From positions 62,001-126,000 of the forward strand of contig NZ_JANCLU010000012.1 of assembly GCF_024294805.1 (NCBI RefSeq): DNA of 64,000 nt, written 5' to 3'. Position numbers and translations under genes: made by a program. The stretch is from Alsobacter ponti (GTDB taxonomy: Bacteria > Pseudomonadota > Alphaproteobacteria > Rhizobiales > Beijerinckiaceae). Positions 1 through 8,829 of the stretch are shown here, piece after piece (position 1 is the first letter of the stretch; the number at the start of each line of letters is the position of its first letter). The notes beneath the pieces were generated by a model. That model made no database searches. It was not told the origin of the DNA and worked only from the letters and a program-made list of their open reading frames with translations.

Positions 1-1059
1 CATCAGCAGCAGCAGCACGAGCGAGTGCAGGATGCCGGCCACCGGGCCGCGCGCGCCGGCGCGCACGTTGGTGGCGGTGCGCGCGATGGTGCCGGTGGCG
101 CACACGCCGCCGACCAGCGCCGAGCCGATATTGGCCACGCCCTGCGCCACCAGCTCGCAATTGGAGCGGTGGCGGCGGCCCGTCATGCCGTCCGCGACGA
201 CCGCCGACAGCAGCGACTCGATGCCGCCGAGCAGCGCCATGGCGAGCGCGTCCGGAAGCACGGCGCCGAACTTCTCCAGCGAGAAGGTGGGCAGGGTGGG
301 CATCGGCAGCGTGCTCGGGATGCCGCCGTAGCGCGTGCCGATGGTCTCCACCGGCAGGCCGGCGCGCGACAGCGCCAGCGACAGCAGCGCGGCGACGAAG
401 ATGGCGACGAGGAAGCCCGGCCAGTGCGGCCGCAGCTTGCGCAGCACCAGGATGACGGCGAGCGAGGCGGCGGTGACGAGGAGCGCGCCCGGCGCCACCG
501 TGTCGCGCGCCGCCCACAGCGCCTCCAGCTTGGGGATGAAGGCGGCCGGCTCGCGCCCGGCCAGCCGCAGGCCGAACAGGTCGCTGAGCTGGCTGGCGAA
601 GATGATGACGGCGATGCCGCTGGTGAAGCCCACCGTCACCGGGTGGGGAATGTACTTGATGTAGGTGCCGAGCCTCAGGAAGCCGACGGCCATCAGCACC
701 GCGCCCATGATCAGCGTGGCGAGCGCGAAGCCGTCGAGCCCGTGCCGCTCGATCACCGACGCGACCAGCACGATGAACGCGCCGGCCGGCCCGCCGATCT
801 GGAAGCGGCTGCCGCCCAGCGCCGAGATGATGATGCCGCCGACGATGGCGGTGAACAGGCCCCGGTCCGGCGACATGCCGCTCGCCTTGGCGATCGCCAT
901 CGAGAGCGGCAGCGCCACCATCGCGACGGTGACGCCGGCGATGGCGTCGGCGCGCAGCGCGGCGGCCCCGTAACCCTCCCTCAGCACCGTGACGAGCTTG
1001 GGCGTGAACAGTTCGGCGAAGGTGGGTTCCGTGCGCCGGCGAGGGAGCGACTCGGTCAT
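1..1059 (-). CDS. SulP family inorganic anion permease (3' end outside window)
   Basis: The minus-strand frame opens with ATG at 1059 and stays open to base 1, so 353 codons are visible and the C-terminus (including any STAS domain) lies outside. The translation starts MTESLPRRRTEPTFAELF and soon shows the SulP signature region: GVTVAMVALPLSMAIAKASG, then GLFTAIVGGIIISALGGS and QIGGPAGAFIVLVASVI, followed by repeated hydrophobic helices. SulP proteins are inner-membrane carriers for sulfate, bicarbonate or other anions; the substrate cannot be told from sequence. It is transcribed divergently from the quinone oxidoreductase. Family call is firm; substrate unknown. Confidence 0.9.
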   Translation of the reverse strand, partial: MTESLPRRRTEPTFAELFTPKLVTVLREGYGAAALRADAIAGVTVAMVALPLSMAIAKASGMSPDRGLFTAIVGGIIISALGGSRFQIGGPAGAFIVLVASVIERHGLDGFALATLIMGAVLMAVGFLRLGTYIKYIPHPVTVGFTSGIAVIIFASQLSDLFGLRLAGREPAAFIPKLEALWAARDTVAPGALLVTAASLAVILVLRKLRPHWPGFLVAIFVAALLSLALSRAGLPVETIGTRYGGIPSTLPMPTLPTFSLEKFGAVLPDALAMALLGGIESLLSAVVADGMTGRRHRSNCELVAQGVANIGSALVGGVCATGTIARTATNVRAGARGPVAGILHSLVLLLLM

Positions 1060-1110
1060 GAAAGCAGGCCTGAAGGCGGATGCGCGGAATCTAGGGAGCC
1101 GTGCGCGATA

Positions 1111-1129
1111 ATACAAGAAATAATTGTAT
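1111..1129. promoter_or_regulatory. AT-rich inverted repeat ATACAA-N7-TTGTAT between divergent genes
   Basis: In a strongly GC-rich neighbourhood, 1105-1140 is AT-rich and holds the perfect inverted repeat ATACAA (1111-1116) and TTGTAT (1124-1129). It lies between the divergent starts at 1059 and 1224, so it may be an operator and/or part of a promoter. No regulator is encoded beside it. Inference only. Confidence 0.35.
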
Positions 1130-1223
1130 AATTTTTGTTCCCACCGTCATGCGCGCCATGCCGGTTGCCGCGCCCGCGCGGGCTTCTAGAATGCCCCGGA
1201 TTCCCAGCGAAGGGGCGAGAGAC

Positions 1224-2195
1224 ATGGTCAAGGGCATCCGCGTTCACAAGGTGGGAGGGCCGGACGCCCTCGTCTACGAGGATTTCGAGCTGCCGCCGCC
1301 TGGCCCCGGCCAGATCCGCGTCAAGACGCGCGCCATCGGCCTCAACTTCATCGAGGTCTACCAGCGCACCGGCCTGTACGCCTCGCCGACGCCCTTCACC
1401 CCGGGCGGCGAGACGGCCGGCGACGTCATCGCCGTCGGCCCCGGCGTCACCGGCTTCCGCAAGGGCGACCGCGTGGCCACCGCCGCCGGCATGGGCGCCT
1501 ACGCCGAGGAGCGCAACATCGCGGCCGAGCTGACCGTCAAGCTGCCCGAGTCGATTTCTTACGAGACCGCCGCGGCGATGATGCTCAAGGGCCTCACCGC
1601 GCAGTACCTGCTGCGCCAGACGTTCAAGGTGAAGGCCGGCGACACCATCCTGTTCCACGCCGCAGCCGGCGGCGTCGGGCTCATCGCCTGCCAGTGGGCC
1701 AAGCACCTCGGCGCGACGGTGATCGGCACGGTGGGCGACAAGGACAAGGCGCGCCTCGCCAAGCGCAACGGCTGCGACCACGTCATCCTCTACCGCGAGG
1801 AGGACTGGGTGAAGCGCGTCGCCGAGATCACCGGCGGCAAGAAGTGCGACGTGGTCTATGACGGCGTCGGCAAAGCGACCTTCCCGGGTTCGCTCGATTG
1901 CCTGCGCCCGCGCGGGATGTTCGTCACCTTCGGCAACGCGTCGGGGCCGATCGAGGGGTTCAGCCCGCTGCTCTTGTCGCAGAAGGGCTCGCTGTTCATG
2001 ACGCGCCCGACGCTGGCCGGCTACGCGAGCGACCGCAAGAGCCTCGCCGCCATGGCGCGAGACCTGTTCGCGGTGGTGGCGTCCGGCGCGGTGAAGATCA
2101 AGGTCGGCCAGAAGATGAAGCTGAAGGACGCCGCCGAGGCTCACCGTCAACTGGAGAGCCGCGCCACCACGGGCGCGACCGTGCTGCTTCCGTGA
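1224..2195 (+). CDS. Zinc-independent NADPH:quinone oxidoreductase (MDR/zeta-crystallin type)
   Basis: A 323-aa medium-chain dehydrogenase/reductase. The N-terminal catalytic domain reads HKVGGPDALVYEDFELPPPG and GLNFIEVYQRTGLY, and the Rossmann part contains HAAAGGVGLIACQWAKHLGA, the glycine-rich NADP(H) motif of the quinone reductase branch. No zinc-binding cysteine cluster is present, as expected for this branch. The frame is open from 1101, but ATG 1224 is preferred because AGGGGCGAGA sits just upstream and family members begin close to this point. Likely cytosolic one- or two-electron reduction of quinones or enones; the physiological substrate is unknown. Confidence 0.88.
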   Translation: MVKGIRVHKVGGPDALVYEDFELPPPGPGQIRVKTRAIGLNFIEVYQRTGLYASPTPFTPGGETAGDVIAVGPGVTGFRKGDRVATAAGMGAYAEERNIAAELTVKLPESISYETAAAMMLKGLTAQYLLRQTFKVKAGDTILFHAAAGGVGLIACQWAKHLGATVIGTVGDKDKARLAKRNGCDHVILYREEDWVKRVAEITGGKKCDVVYDGVGKATFPGSLDCLRPRGMFVTFGNASGPIEGFSPLLLSQKGSLFMTRPTLAGYASDRKSLAAMARDLFAVVASGAVKIKVGQKMKLKDAAEAHRQLESRATTGATVLLP

Positions 2196-2365
2196 GCAAC
2201 TGCACGCAATTTGCGAGCGTTTAAGCCGAAACTCTGCGCTTTGGCGAGCGATGGAATTGCGACATCATCGCGGCGCGCGGAATGTTTCGCGCGATGTGGT
2301 GCGCCGAACGCGCCCTAGGCCGAAAACGGCCGGGGCGGGACCGGGGCAGGCGAGGGGACCGCATC

Positions 2366-3922
2366 ATGACAAGGGAAGAGGCCGGCGGATCGCCGGCCGG
2401 CGACGCGCCGCTGGTGGCGCTGCGCGGCATCGTCAAGCGCTTCGGCGACCTGACGGCGAACGACCATGTCGACCTGGACGTCCGTCCGGGCGAGATCCAC
2501 GCGTTGCTGGGCGAGAACGGCGCGGGCAAGTCGACGCTGGTGAAGATCCTGTTCGGGCTGCTGCAGCCCAACGAGGGCGAGATTATCTGGCAGGGCCGCC
2601 GCGTCACGCTGGACAACCCGGAAGACGCCGCCGACCTCGGCATCGGCATGGTGTTCCAGCATTTCTCGCTGTTCGAGAATTTGACGGTGGCGGAGAACAT
2701 CGCCGTCGCCCTGCCGCGCGGCGAAAGCCTGCGCGATCTCGACAAGCGCATCGCCGAGGTCGGCGCGCGCTACGGCCTGGCGCTCGACCCGGGCCGGCCG
2801 GTGTGGACGCTCTCCGCCGGCGAGCGCCAGCGCATCGAGATCGTCCGCGCGCTGCTGCGCGAGCCGCGCCTGCTGATCCTCGACGAGCCGACATCCGTGC
2901 TGACGCCGCAGGAGGCGGACACGCTGTTCGTGACGCTGGACAGGCTGGCGGCGGGCGGCTGCGGCCTGCTCTACATCACCCACCGGCTGGAGGAGGTGAA
3001 GCGCCTGTGCCAGCGCGCCACCGTGATGCGCGCCGGCAAGGTGGTGGCGGCGTGCGACCCGCGCGTCGAGAGCGTGTCGCGGCTGGCGAGCCTGATGGTC
3101 GGCAGCGAGGTAGTGGAGGTGCGGCCCGCGCCGGCGCACGCCGCCGGGCCGGTGCGCTTCGAGCTGCGCGACCTGTCGCTGGCGCCGACCGAGGCGCACG
3201 GCATTCCGCTCGCCGGCGTGTCGCTCGCCGTGCGCGGCGGCGAGATCGTCGGCATCGCGGGCGTCGCGGGCAACGGCCAGTCCGAGCTGTTCGCGGCCAT
3301 GTCGGGCGAGGTCGAGGCCGAAACCCAGGAGGCGGTGCGCATCGACGGCCAGCCGGTCGGGCGGATGGGCATCGACCGGCGACGGCGGCGCAACGCGGCC
3401 TTCGTGCCGGAGGAGCGCAACGGCCACGCCGCCGCGCCGCGCTTCACGCTGTCGGAGAACATCGTGCTCTCGCTGCACGCCACCAGCGGCGTGGCGCGGC
3501 GCGGGCTCGTCAACGGCGCGATGGCCCGCCAGCTCGCCGCCGCCGTGATCAAGGCGTTCGACGTGCGCAAGGGCGGCGCGGACCCGATGGCGGGCACGCT
3601 GTCGGGCGGCAACCTCCAGAAATTCGTGGTCGGCCGCGAGATCCTGCGCGAGCCCGGCGTGCTGGTCGTCAACCAGCCGACCTGGGGGGTGGACGCCGGC
3701 GCGGCGGCCACCATCCGCCAGGCGCTGATCGACCTCGCGGCGCGCGGCGCGGCGGTGGTCGTCATCAGCCAGGACCTCGACGAAATCTTCGCCATCGCGG
3801 ACCGCATCGCCGTCATCCACGACGGAAGGCTGTCGGCCGCCCATCCCGCCCGCGAGATCGGGCGCGAGCAGATCGGGCTCCTGATGGCCGGTAGCGGGGA
3901 AGGACACGCGCATGCGGCTTGA
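2366..3922 (+). CDS. ABC transporter ATP-binding protein, tandem NBD (BMP/nucleoside importer)
   Basis: 518 aa with two fused nucleotide-binding domains. NBD1 has a complete Walker A (GENGAGKST, about 50-57), signature LSAGERQR and Walker B LLILDEP. NBD2 begins near residue 270 and, as in the RbsA/YufO class, has a degenerate P-loop (GVAGNGQSE) but a normal LSGGNLQK signature. It energises the two permeases encoded next (11-bp overlap with the first). Start ATG 2366 follows GCGAGGGGACC; the frame is open further upstream but without coding support. Gene order ATPase, permease, permease, BMP protein matches purine-nucleoside importers of the NupNOPQ/BmpA type. Confidence 0.92.
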   Translation: MTREEAGGSPAGDAPLVALRGIVKRFGDLTANDHVDLDVRPGEIHALLGENGAGKSTLVKILFGLLQPNEGEIIWQGRRVTLDNPEDAADLGIGMVFQHFSLFENLTVAENIAVALPRGESLRDLDKRIAEVGARYGLALDPGRPVWTLSAGERQRIEIVRALLREPRLLILDEPTSVLTPQEADTLFVTLDRLAAGGCGLLYITHRLEEVKRLCQRATVMRAGKVVAACDPRVESVSRLASLMVGSEVVEVRPAPAHAAGPVRFELRDLSLAPTEAHGIPLAGVSLAVRGGEIVGIAGVAGNGQSELFAAMSGEVEAETQEAVRIDGQPVGRMGIDRRRRRNAAFVPEERNGHAAAPRFTLSENIVLSLHATSGVARRGLVNGAMARQLAAAVIKAFDVRKGGADPMAGTLSGGNLQKFVVGREILREPGVLVVNQPTWGVDAGAAATIRQALIDLAARGAAVVVISQDLDEIFAIADRIAVIHDGRLSAAHPAREIGREQIGLLMAGSGEGHAHAA

Positions 3923-4979
3923 ACTCGTGCCGCGCCGGGACGTGCCGGCGGCGGCGCGCATCCTCGCGCCCGTGGCGGCGCTGGTCGCCTCCATCCTGAT
4001 CGGCGGCGTCGTGATCGCGCTGATGGGCCGCTCGCCCGCCGCCGCGCTCGACGTCTACTTCATCCAGCCGCTGACGGAGGGCTGGGCCCTGCAGGAGATC
4101 GCCGTCAAGGCGACGCCGCTGCTGCTCATCGCCATCGGCCTGTCGTTCTGCTTCCGCGCCAATTTGTGGAACATCGGCGCCGAGGGCCAGTTCGTCATGG
4201 GCGCGCTGGTCGGAAGCATCCTGCCGCTCGTCACCGCCGGCACGGACGCCGGGCCGTGGGTGCTGCCGGCGGCGCTGCTGATGGGCGCGCTGGGCGGGCT
4301 GCTCTACGCCTTGATCCCGGCGCTGCTGCGGGTCGCCTTCGGCGTCAGCGAAATCCTGACCAGCCTGATGCTGGTCTATGTCGCCGACCTGACGCTCGAC
4401 TATCTGGTGCGCGGGCCGTGGCGCGACCCCAAAGGCTTCAACTTCCCGCAGACGGTGAACTTCGACGCCATGCTGCCCTATTTGGCCGAGGGCGGCCGGC
4501 TCCACGCCGGGCTGCTGTTCGGCCCCATCGCGGTGCTGGTCGCGTGGTTCGTCGTGCAGCGCACGCTGTTCGGCTTCGGGGTGAGGGTATCGGGCGAGTC
4601 GCCCAAGGCGGCGCGCTTCGCCGGCTTCAACCCGGACCGGCTGGTGGTCGCTGCGTTCTGCATCTCCGGCGCGATGGCCGGGCTCGCCGGCATCGTCGAG
4701 GTCACCGGGCAGATCGGCCAGCTCAAGCCCGGCATCTCGGTGGGCTACGGCTTCACCGCCATCACGGTGGCGTTCCTCGGCCGGCTGCACCCCGTCGGCA
4801 TGCTCTTCGGCGCGCTGGTGGTGGCGCTCACCGTCATCGGCGGGGAGAGCGCGCAGATCGCGCTGAAGCTGCCGCTCGACCTGACGCGAACCTTCCAGGG
4901 GATCCTGCTGATGTGCGTATTGGCTGCCGACGCGCTGGTCTCCTACCGCGTGCGCGTCGTGACGACGGCGAGGGCCTGA
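3912..4979 (+). CDS. ABC transporter permease (YufP/NupP type)
   Basis: 355-aa inner-membrane permease of the branched-chain amino acid/nucleoside (BPD_transp_2) family. Conserved segments include GLSFCFRANLWNIGAEGQFVMG and FGVRVSGESPKAARFAGFN, the latter being the cytoplasmic coupling loop that contacts the ATPase. About eight to ten hydrophobic helices follow. The gene overlaps the ATPase gene by 11 bp and is followed two bases later by the second permease, so translation is probably coupled. It would form the heteromeric channel with the product at 4982-5899. Confidence 0.9.
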   Translation: MRLELVPRRDVPAAARILAPVAALVASILIGGVVIALMGRSPAAALDVYFIQPLTEGWALQEIAVKATPLLLIAIGLSFCFRANLWNIGAEGQFVMGALVGSILPLVTAGTDAGPWVLPAALLMGALGGLLYALIPALLRVAFGVSEILTSLMLVYVADLTLDYLVRGPWRDPKGFNFPQTVNFDAMLPYLAEGGRLHAGLLFGPIAVLVAWFVVQRTLFGFGVRVSGESPKAARFAGFNPDRLVVAAFCISGAMAGLAGIVEVTGQIGQLKPGISVGYGFTAITVAFLGRLHPVGMLFGALVVALTVIGGESAQIALKLPLDLTRTFQGILLMCVLAADALVSYRVRVVTTARA

Positions 4980-4981
4980 GC

Positions 4982-5899
4982 ATGGGCGTCACCGAGGCCA
5001 TCCTCCTCACCGTCATCACCGCCGCGACGCCGCTGCTGATCGCCGCCCTCGGCGAGCTCGTGGTCGAGAAGGCCGGCGTGCTCAACCTCGGCATCGAGGG
5101 CATGATGGCGGTCGGCGCCGCCTGCGGCTTCGCGGCGGCGACGCTGTCGGGCTCCTCGCTGGTCGGCGTCGGCGCGGCGGTGCTCGCGGGCCTCGCGCTG
5201 TCGGCCGTGTTCGCCCTGCTGGTGCTGGGGCTCGCCACCAATCAGGTCGCCTCCGGGCTTGCCCTCACCATCATGGGGCTCGGCCTGTCGGGGCTGATCG
5301 GCGCGGGCTTCGTGGGCACCAACCGCGACGCCATCCCGCCCGTCTACATTCCCGGCCTCACCGACCTGCCGGGCGTCGGGCGGCTGCTGTTCGGGGAGAG
5401 CCCGTTCGTCTACGTGTCGCTGGCGCTGGCGCTCGGCATCTTGTGGTTCCTCGGCCGAAGCCGGGCCGGCCTGACGCTGCGCTCGATCGGCGAGAACCAC
5501 GTCTCGGGCCACGCGCTCGGCCTGCCGGTGCTGCGCGTGCGGCTTTACGCCATCCTGTTCGGCGGGGCCTGCGCCGGGCTGGCGGGGGCCTATCTGTCGC
5601 TCGTCTACACGCCGTTCTGGTCGCCCGGCATGACGGCCGGCCGCGGCTGGATCGCGCTGGCGCTGGTGGTGTTCGCCTCGTGGAAGCCGCTGCGCGTGCT
5701 GTTCGGCGCCTATCTGTTCGGCGGCGCGACGGTGCTGCAGCTGCATTTGCAGGCAGCCTCGATCGGCTTTCCCTCGCAGGCGCTCTCCGCCTTTCCCTAC
5801 GTGGCGACCATCCTGGCGCTGGTGGTGATGTCGGTGGGCGAGCGCAAGGCGACCGGCGCTCCGGGCTCGCTGGGCGCGCCCTTCGTGCCGGACCGCTAG
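4982..5899 (+). CDS. ABC transporter permease (YufQ/NupQ type)
   Basis: 305 aa, second permease of the same importer. It shows the family motif VVEKAGVLNLGIEGMMAVGA near the N-terminus and the coupling segment GLTLRSIGENHVSGHALG. ATG 4982 follows the stop of the first permease by two bases; the longer open frame upstream is only an overprint of the first permease. Highly hydrophobic throughout. Function follows from operon context and family: uptake of a nucleoside-like or other BMP-bound ligand. Confidence 0.9.
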   Translation: MGVTEAILLTVITAATPLLIAALGELVVEKAGVLNLGIEGMMAVGAACGFAAATLSGSSLVGVGAAVLAGLALSAVFALLVLGLATNQVASGLALTIMGLGLSGLIGAGFVGTNRDAIPPVYIPGLTDLPGVGRLLFGESPFVYVSLALALGILWFLGRSRAGLTLRSIGENHVSGHALGLPVLRVRLYAILFGGACAGLAGAYLSLVYTPFWSPGMTAGRGWIALALVVFASWKPLRVLFGAYLFGGATVLQLHLQAASIGFPSQALSAFPYVATILALVVMSVGERKATGAPGSLGAPFVPDR

Positions 5900-6048
5900 G
5901 CTAGCACGCAAAATGCATGTGAAAACAAACCGCTGGGGTAAAACGCCGATTTCGCGGCGGAACCGGATGAACTAGATTTCGCGGCAAGGCCGGATCGGGC
6001 GCCGGCCAGCCGCGCGGACAGGCCACAGTCCCGAGAGTGGAGAACAGG

Positions 6049-7119
6049 ATGCGTCATCTCATCAAGGCAGCGGGAGCGATCGCGTTCGCCGCCGCGCTCA
6101 CCGGGGCGGCGTCCGCCCAGGAGAAGCTGAAGGTCGGCTTCATCTATGTCGGGCCGGTCGGCGACTTCGGCTATAGCTACCAGCACAATCAGGGCCGGCT
6201 GGCCGTGGAGAAGGCGCTGGGCGACAAGGTCGAGACCACCTTCCTCGAGAACGTCCCCGAGGCGGACGCCGAGCGGCCCATCGAGCAGCTCGCGCGCAGC
6301 GGCCACAAGCTGATCTTCACCACCTCGTTCGGCTTCATGGAGCCGACGCTGAAGGTGGCGAAGAAGTACCCGAACGTCATGTTCGAGCACGCCACCGGCT
6401 ACAAGCGCGACAAGAACGTCGCCACCTACTCGGCCAAGTTCCACGAGGGCCGCTACGTGCAGGGCGTCATCGCCGGCAAGATGACGAAGACCAACACGAT
6501 CGGCTACGTCGCCTCGTTCCCGATCCCGGAAGTGGTGTCCGGCATCAACGCCTTCATGCTCGGCGCGCAGTCGGTGAACCCGGCCGTCAAGGTCAAGATC
6601 GTGTGGGCCAACACCTGGTTCGACCCGGGCAAGGAAGCCGACGCCGCCAAGGCGCTGCTCGACCAGGGCGCCGACATCATCACCCAGCACACCGACAGCC
6701 CGGCCCCGCTGCAGCAGGCCGAGGCGCGCGGCAAGCTGGCCTTCGGCCAGGCCTCCGACATGATCCGCTTCGCCCCCAAGGCGACGCTGACCTCGATCGT
6801 CGACAACTGGAACGACTACTACATCGCCCGCGTCAAGGCGGTGCTCGACAAGACCTGGAAGTCCGAGGACACCTGGGGCGGCTTCGCGGCCAACATGGTC
6901 AACATGGCCCCCTACACCAACATGCCCGACGACGTGAAGAAGGCCGCCATGGACACCCAGGAGGCCATCAAGTCCGGCAAGCTCAACCCGTTCAAGTGCC
7001 CGGTGTTCGACCAGGACGGCAAGGAAGTGCCGTGCAAGGGCCAGGGCGCGCTCTCGGACGAGCAGGTGCTGGGCATGGCCTTCTACGTGAAGGGCATCGA
7101 CGACAAGCTGCCGAAGTAA
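6049..7119 (+). CDS. BMP family ABC transporter substrate-binding protein
   Basis: 356 aa, periplasmic. The N-terminus MRHLIKAAGAIAFAAALTGAASAQ is a Sec signal peptide with likely cleavage after ASA. The mature part starts KLKVGFIYVGPVGDFGYSY, the typical BMP/PnrA opening, and has the conserved HQGR-like segment and the ITQHTDSPAPLQQA ligand-site region. ATG 6049 is preferred over GTG 6037 because GTGGAGAACAGG supplies a ribosome site at proper spacing. About 150 bp separate it from the permease, so it may have its own promoter, which fits the need for excess binding protein. Confidence 0.92.
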   Translation: MRHLIKAAGAIAFAAALTGAASAQEKLKVGFIYVGPVGDFGYSYQHNQGRLAVEKALGDKVETTFLENVPEADAERPIEQLARSGHKLIFTTSFGFMEPTLKVAKKYPNVMFEHATGYKRDKNVATYSAKFHEGRYVQGVIAGKMTKTNTIGYVASFPIPEVVSGINAFMLGAQSVNPAVKVKIVWANTWFDPGKEADAAKALLDQGADIITQHTDSPAPLQQAEARGKLAFGQASDMIRFAPKATLTSIVDNWNDYYIARVKAVLDKTWKSEDTWGGFAANMVNMAPYTNMPDDVKKAAMDTQEAIKSGKLNPFKCPVFDQDGKEVPCKGQGALSDEQVLGMAFYVKGIDDKLPK

Positions 7120-7191
7120 GCCGAAGCCGAAGCCGCCGCCGCCGGGGCAGCCCCGGCGGCGGGGCTCTCGGCGATGCTGGCGCAAGTCAGA

Positions 7192-7217
7192 GGGCCGGTC
7201 TCGACCGGCCCTTTTTT
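7192..7217 (+). terminator. Intrinsic terminator of the BMP transporter operon
   Basis: GGGCCGGT (7192-7199) pairs with ACCGGCCC (7204-7211) around a CTCG tetraloop and is followed at once by six T residues (7212-7217). It lies about 70 bp after the BMP protein stop codon and marks the boundary between GC-rich chromosome and the lower-GC patch that follows. Confidence 0.9.
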
Positions 7218-7500
7218 GTTGGCGATTATGTACTTTGCAAACCACGCTTCTTTGGCTAGTAATTGAGGTGCGCCACACCTGCATGGCGGTAAGGAATCAC
7301 CGGTCATGAAGGGCATCTAGCAACACTGCTGCAAGCAGCGGCTTCGTCGCTACTTTAGGGAGTTTGAATTTAGGTAGAACAAAAGCTCTGGTTTAGGCAT
7401 TGAAGACAAGGCTCGTGCCGTACGTCCTATTTTCGGTTTCATGGGGAAGCGGCTCAAACATGAACCAGTTTATCGCCAAGGGTAAGAACAGGCCCGCGTG
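7218..7500. other. Lower-GC spacer without a recognisable gene
   Basis: These 283 bases are visibly less GC-rich than the flanks. No open frame with coding character, RNA gene or terminal repeat was recognised. The promoter of the toxin-antitoxin pair must lie here. The compositional change begins right after the terminator at 7217, as expected for inserted DNA. Confidence 0.5.
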
Positions 7501-8190
7501 ATGGTGTCTGTAGCCCAAAAGGAGCTTTGGAGGCAGCGTCTTCACATCCCCGCCTATCAGGTGGGTGATGCGGCTCGCTATGCTCAAATCTCACGGAAAA
7601 CGGTGGCGGAATGGCACGCTAAAGGTGCGCGAAAAGCGCTCCCCGAGCGGCAGTTGGGCGCAGCCCTGTCATACATGCAGTTAATAGAAGTTGCTGTTGT
7701 AGCGGCAGCTCGTAAAGCGGGGGTCAGCCTCAAAGATATTGCCGCCGCGCGAGCTTACGCCAGCGAAAAGCTGAACAGCACGTTCCCATTTGCCGAGCAC
7801 CGCTTCAAATTGAACGGTCGCGATCTATGGCTGGACTACAAGGAATTCGAACCGGGCGCTGCCAGCGGCCGTGTAGTGGCCGCAAACCGAGGCGGTCAGC
7901 TAGCTTGGGAAGAAATAGTAGGTCGGCTAGAACAATTTGAATACGCCGAAGGGCTGGCTCTCAGATGGCACTTGGGCGGCAAGAAATCGCCCGTTGTTAT
8001 CGATCCCAGGTTTGCGTTTGGTGCGCCCTCCGTGGAAGGCGTTCCCACGTGGGCACTAAAGGCTCGATGGCTGGCTGGCGATACGGTTTTCGAAATTGCA
8101 GATGATTATGCTCTGCCAGAATGGGTTGTGCAGAGCGCTTTAGAGTTCGAAGGCATTGACCTTAGGCAGCCAAACACGTGGGTTCAATAA
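7501..8190 (+). CDS. VapB45-like antitoxin with DUF433 domain
   Basis: 229 aa. The N-terminal third looks like a MerR-like helix-turn-helix (AARYAQISRKTVAEWHAKG), and the C-terminus reads VVIDPRFAFGAPSVEGVP followed by LAGDTVFEIADDYALPEWVV, the hallmark of DUF433 antitoxins. Size and domain order match VapB45 (Rv2018) of M. tuberculosis. ATG 7501 is chosen; a GTG lies directly before it. The next gene overlaps it by 13 bases, typical for antitoxin-toxin pairs. Expected role: DNA-binding autorepressor that neutralises the PIN-like toxin. Codon use is less GC-biased than in the neighbours, suggesting transfer. Confidence 0.8.
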   Translation: MVSVAQKELWRQRLHIPAYQVGDAARYAQISRKTVAEWHAKGARKALPERQLGAALSYMQLIEVAVVAAARKAGVSLKDIAAARAYASEKLNSTFPFAEHRFKLNGRDLWLDYKEFEPGAASGRVVAANRGGQLAWEEIVGRLEQFEYAEGLALRWHLGGKKSPVVIDPRFAFGAPSVEGVPTWALKARWLAGDTVFEIADDYALPEWVVQSALEFEGIDLRQPNTWVQ

Positions 8191-8639
8191 CTCTCTATTT
8201 TGACAGATGCTTTGGTCGTCACTTCCCCGAACAAGTCGAGGGAATGAAACCGCCATTTAAGGTTGAATCGCACTACAAGGAGCGGTTTTCCGAAAACATG
8301 GCGGACGATGAATGGCTCGCGCTAGTGGGGCGGAGGGGATGGATTGTACTCAGTCACGATGCTAAGTTCCACAAGCTTCCGGCAGAACTTGAGGCAGTAA
8401 AGCAACACAGGATCGGTTGCTTTTACCTGTGGGGCGCGCAGATGCCCACTTGGTATAAGATCGCCCATTTGGCTGCAATTTTTCCCAAGATCAGCAAGAT
8501 AGCAAACAGGGAACGGCGACCTTATATCTATCGTGCGAACCAACAGAACCGCATATTCTTAGTTAGGCACTGGGACGGCAGACAAGAAGCCAAGGTCCAT
8601 CTGCAATCGAGCGCAGACGGTCAAACGGGCCGCGGGTGA
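8178..8639 (+). CDS. VapC45-like PIN-domain toxin (putative ribonuclease)
   Basis: 153 aa starting with GTG 8178, overlapping the antitoxin gene by 13 bases. The start ITLYFDRCFG carries an early acidic residue; further acidic residues occur in the MADDEWLALVG region and in the GWIVLSHDAKF strand-turn, which together resemble the metal-binding acids of a PIN-like fold. This matches the small PIN-like partner of DUF433 antitoxins (Rv2019 type). Predicted function is RNA cleavage when free of antitoxin; target unknown. Like its partner it is lower in GC than the surrounding chromosome. Confidence 0.75.
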   Translation: MGSITLYFDRCFGRHFPEQVEGMKPPFKVESHYKERFSENMADDEWLALVGRRGWIVLSHDAKFHKLPAELEAVKQHRIGCFYLWGAQMPTWYKIAHLAAIFPKISKIANRERRPYIYRANQQNRIFLVRHWDGRQEAKVHLQSSADGQTGRG

Positions 8640-8829
8640 TCTCTCGGGTGCAACGAGGATAAGGCGCGGTTTGCCCGGATAACGGGCGGCGGCGCGCGCT
8701 TGCCCGCGCCGCGTGTATTCCGTTGAACAGCCCCAACCGACGTTCCGATCCCGGCGCAATCACGGCGCGGATTCCGCGTTGAAACGGCCGGCGAACTTTC
8801 GATCGAGGGGGCGGTTTCCGAAGCCGGGG

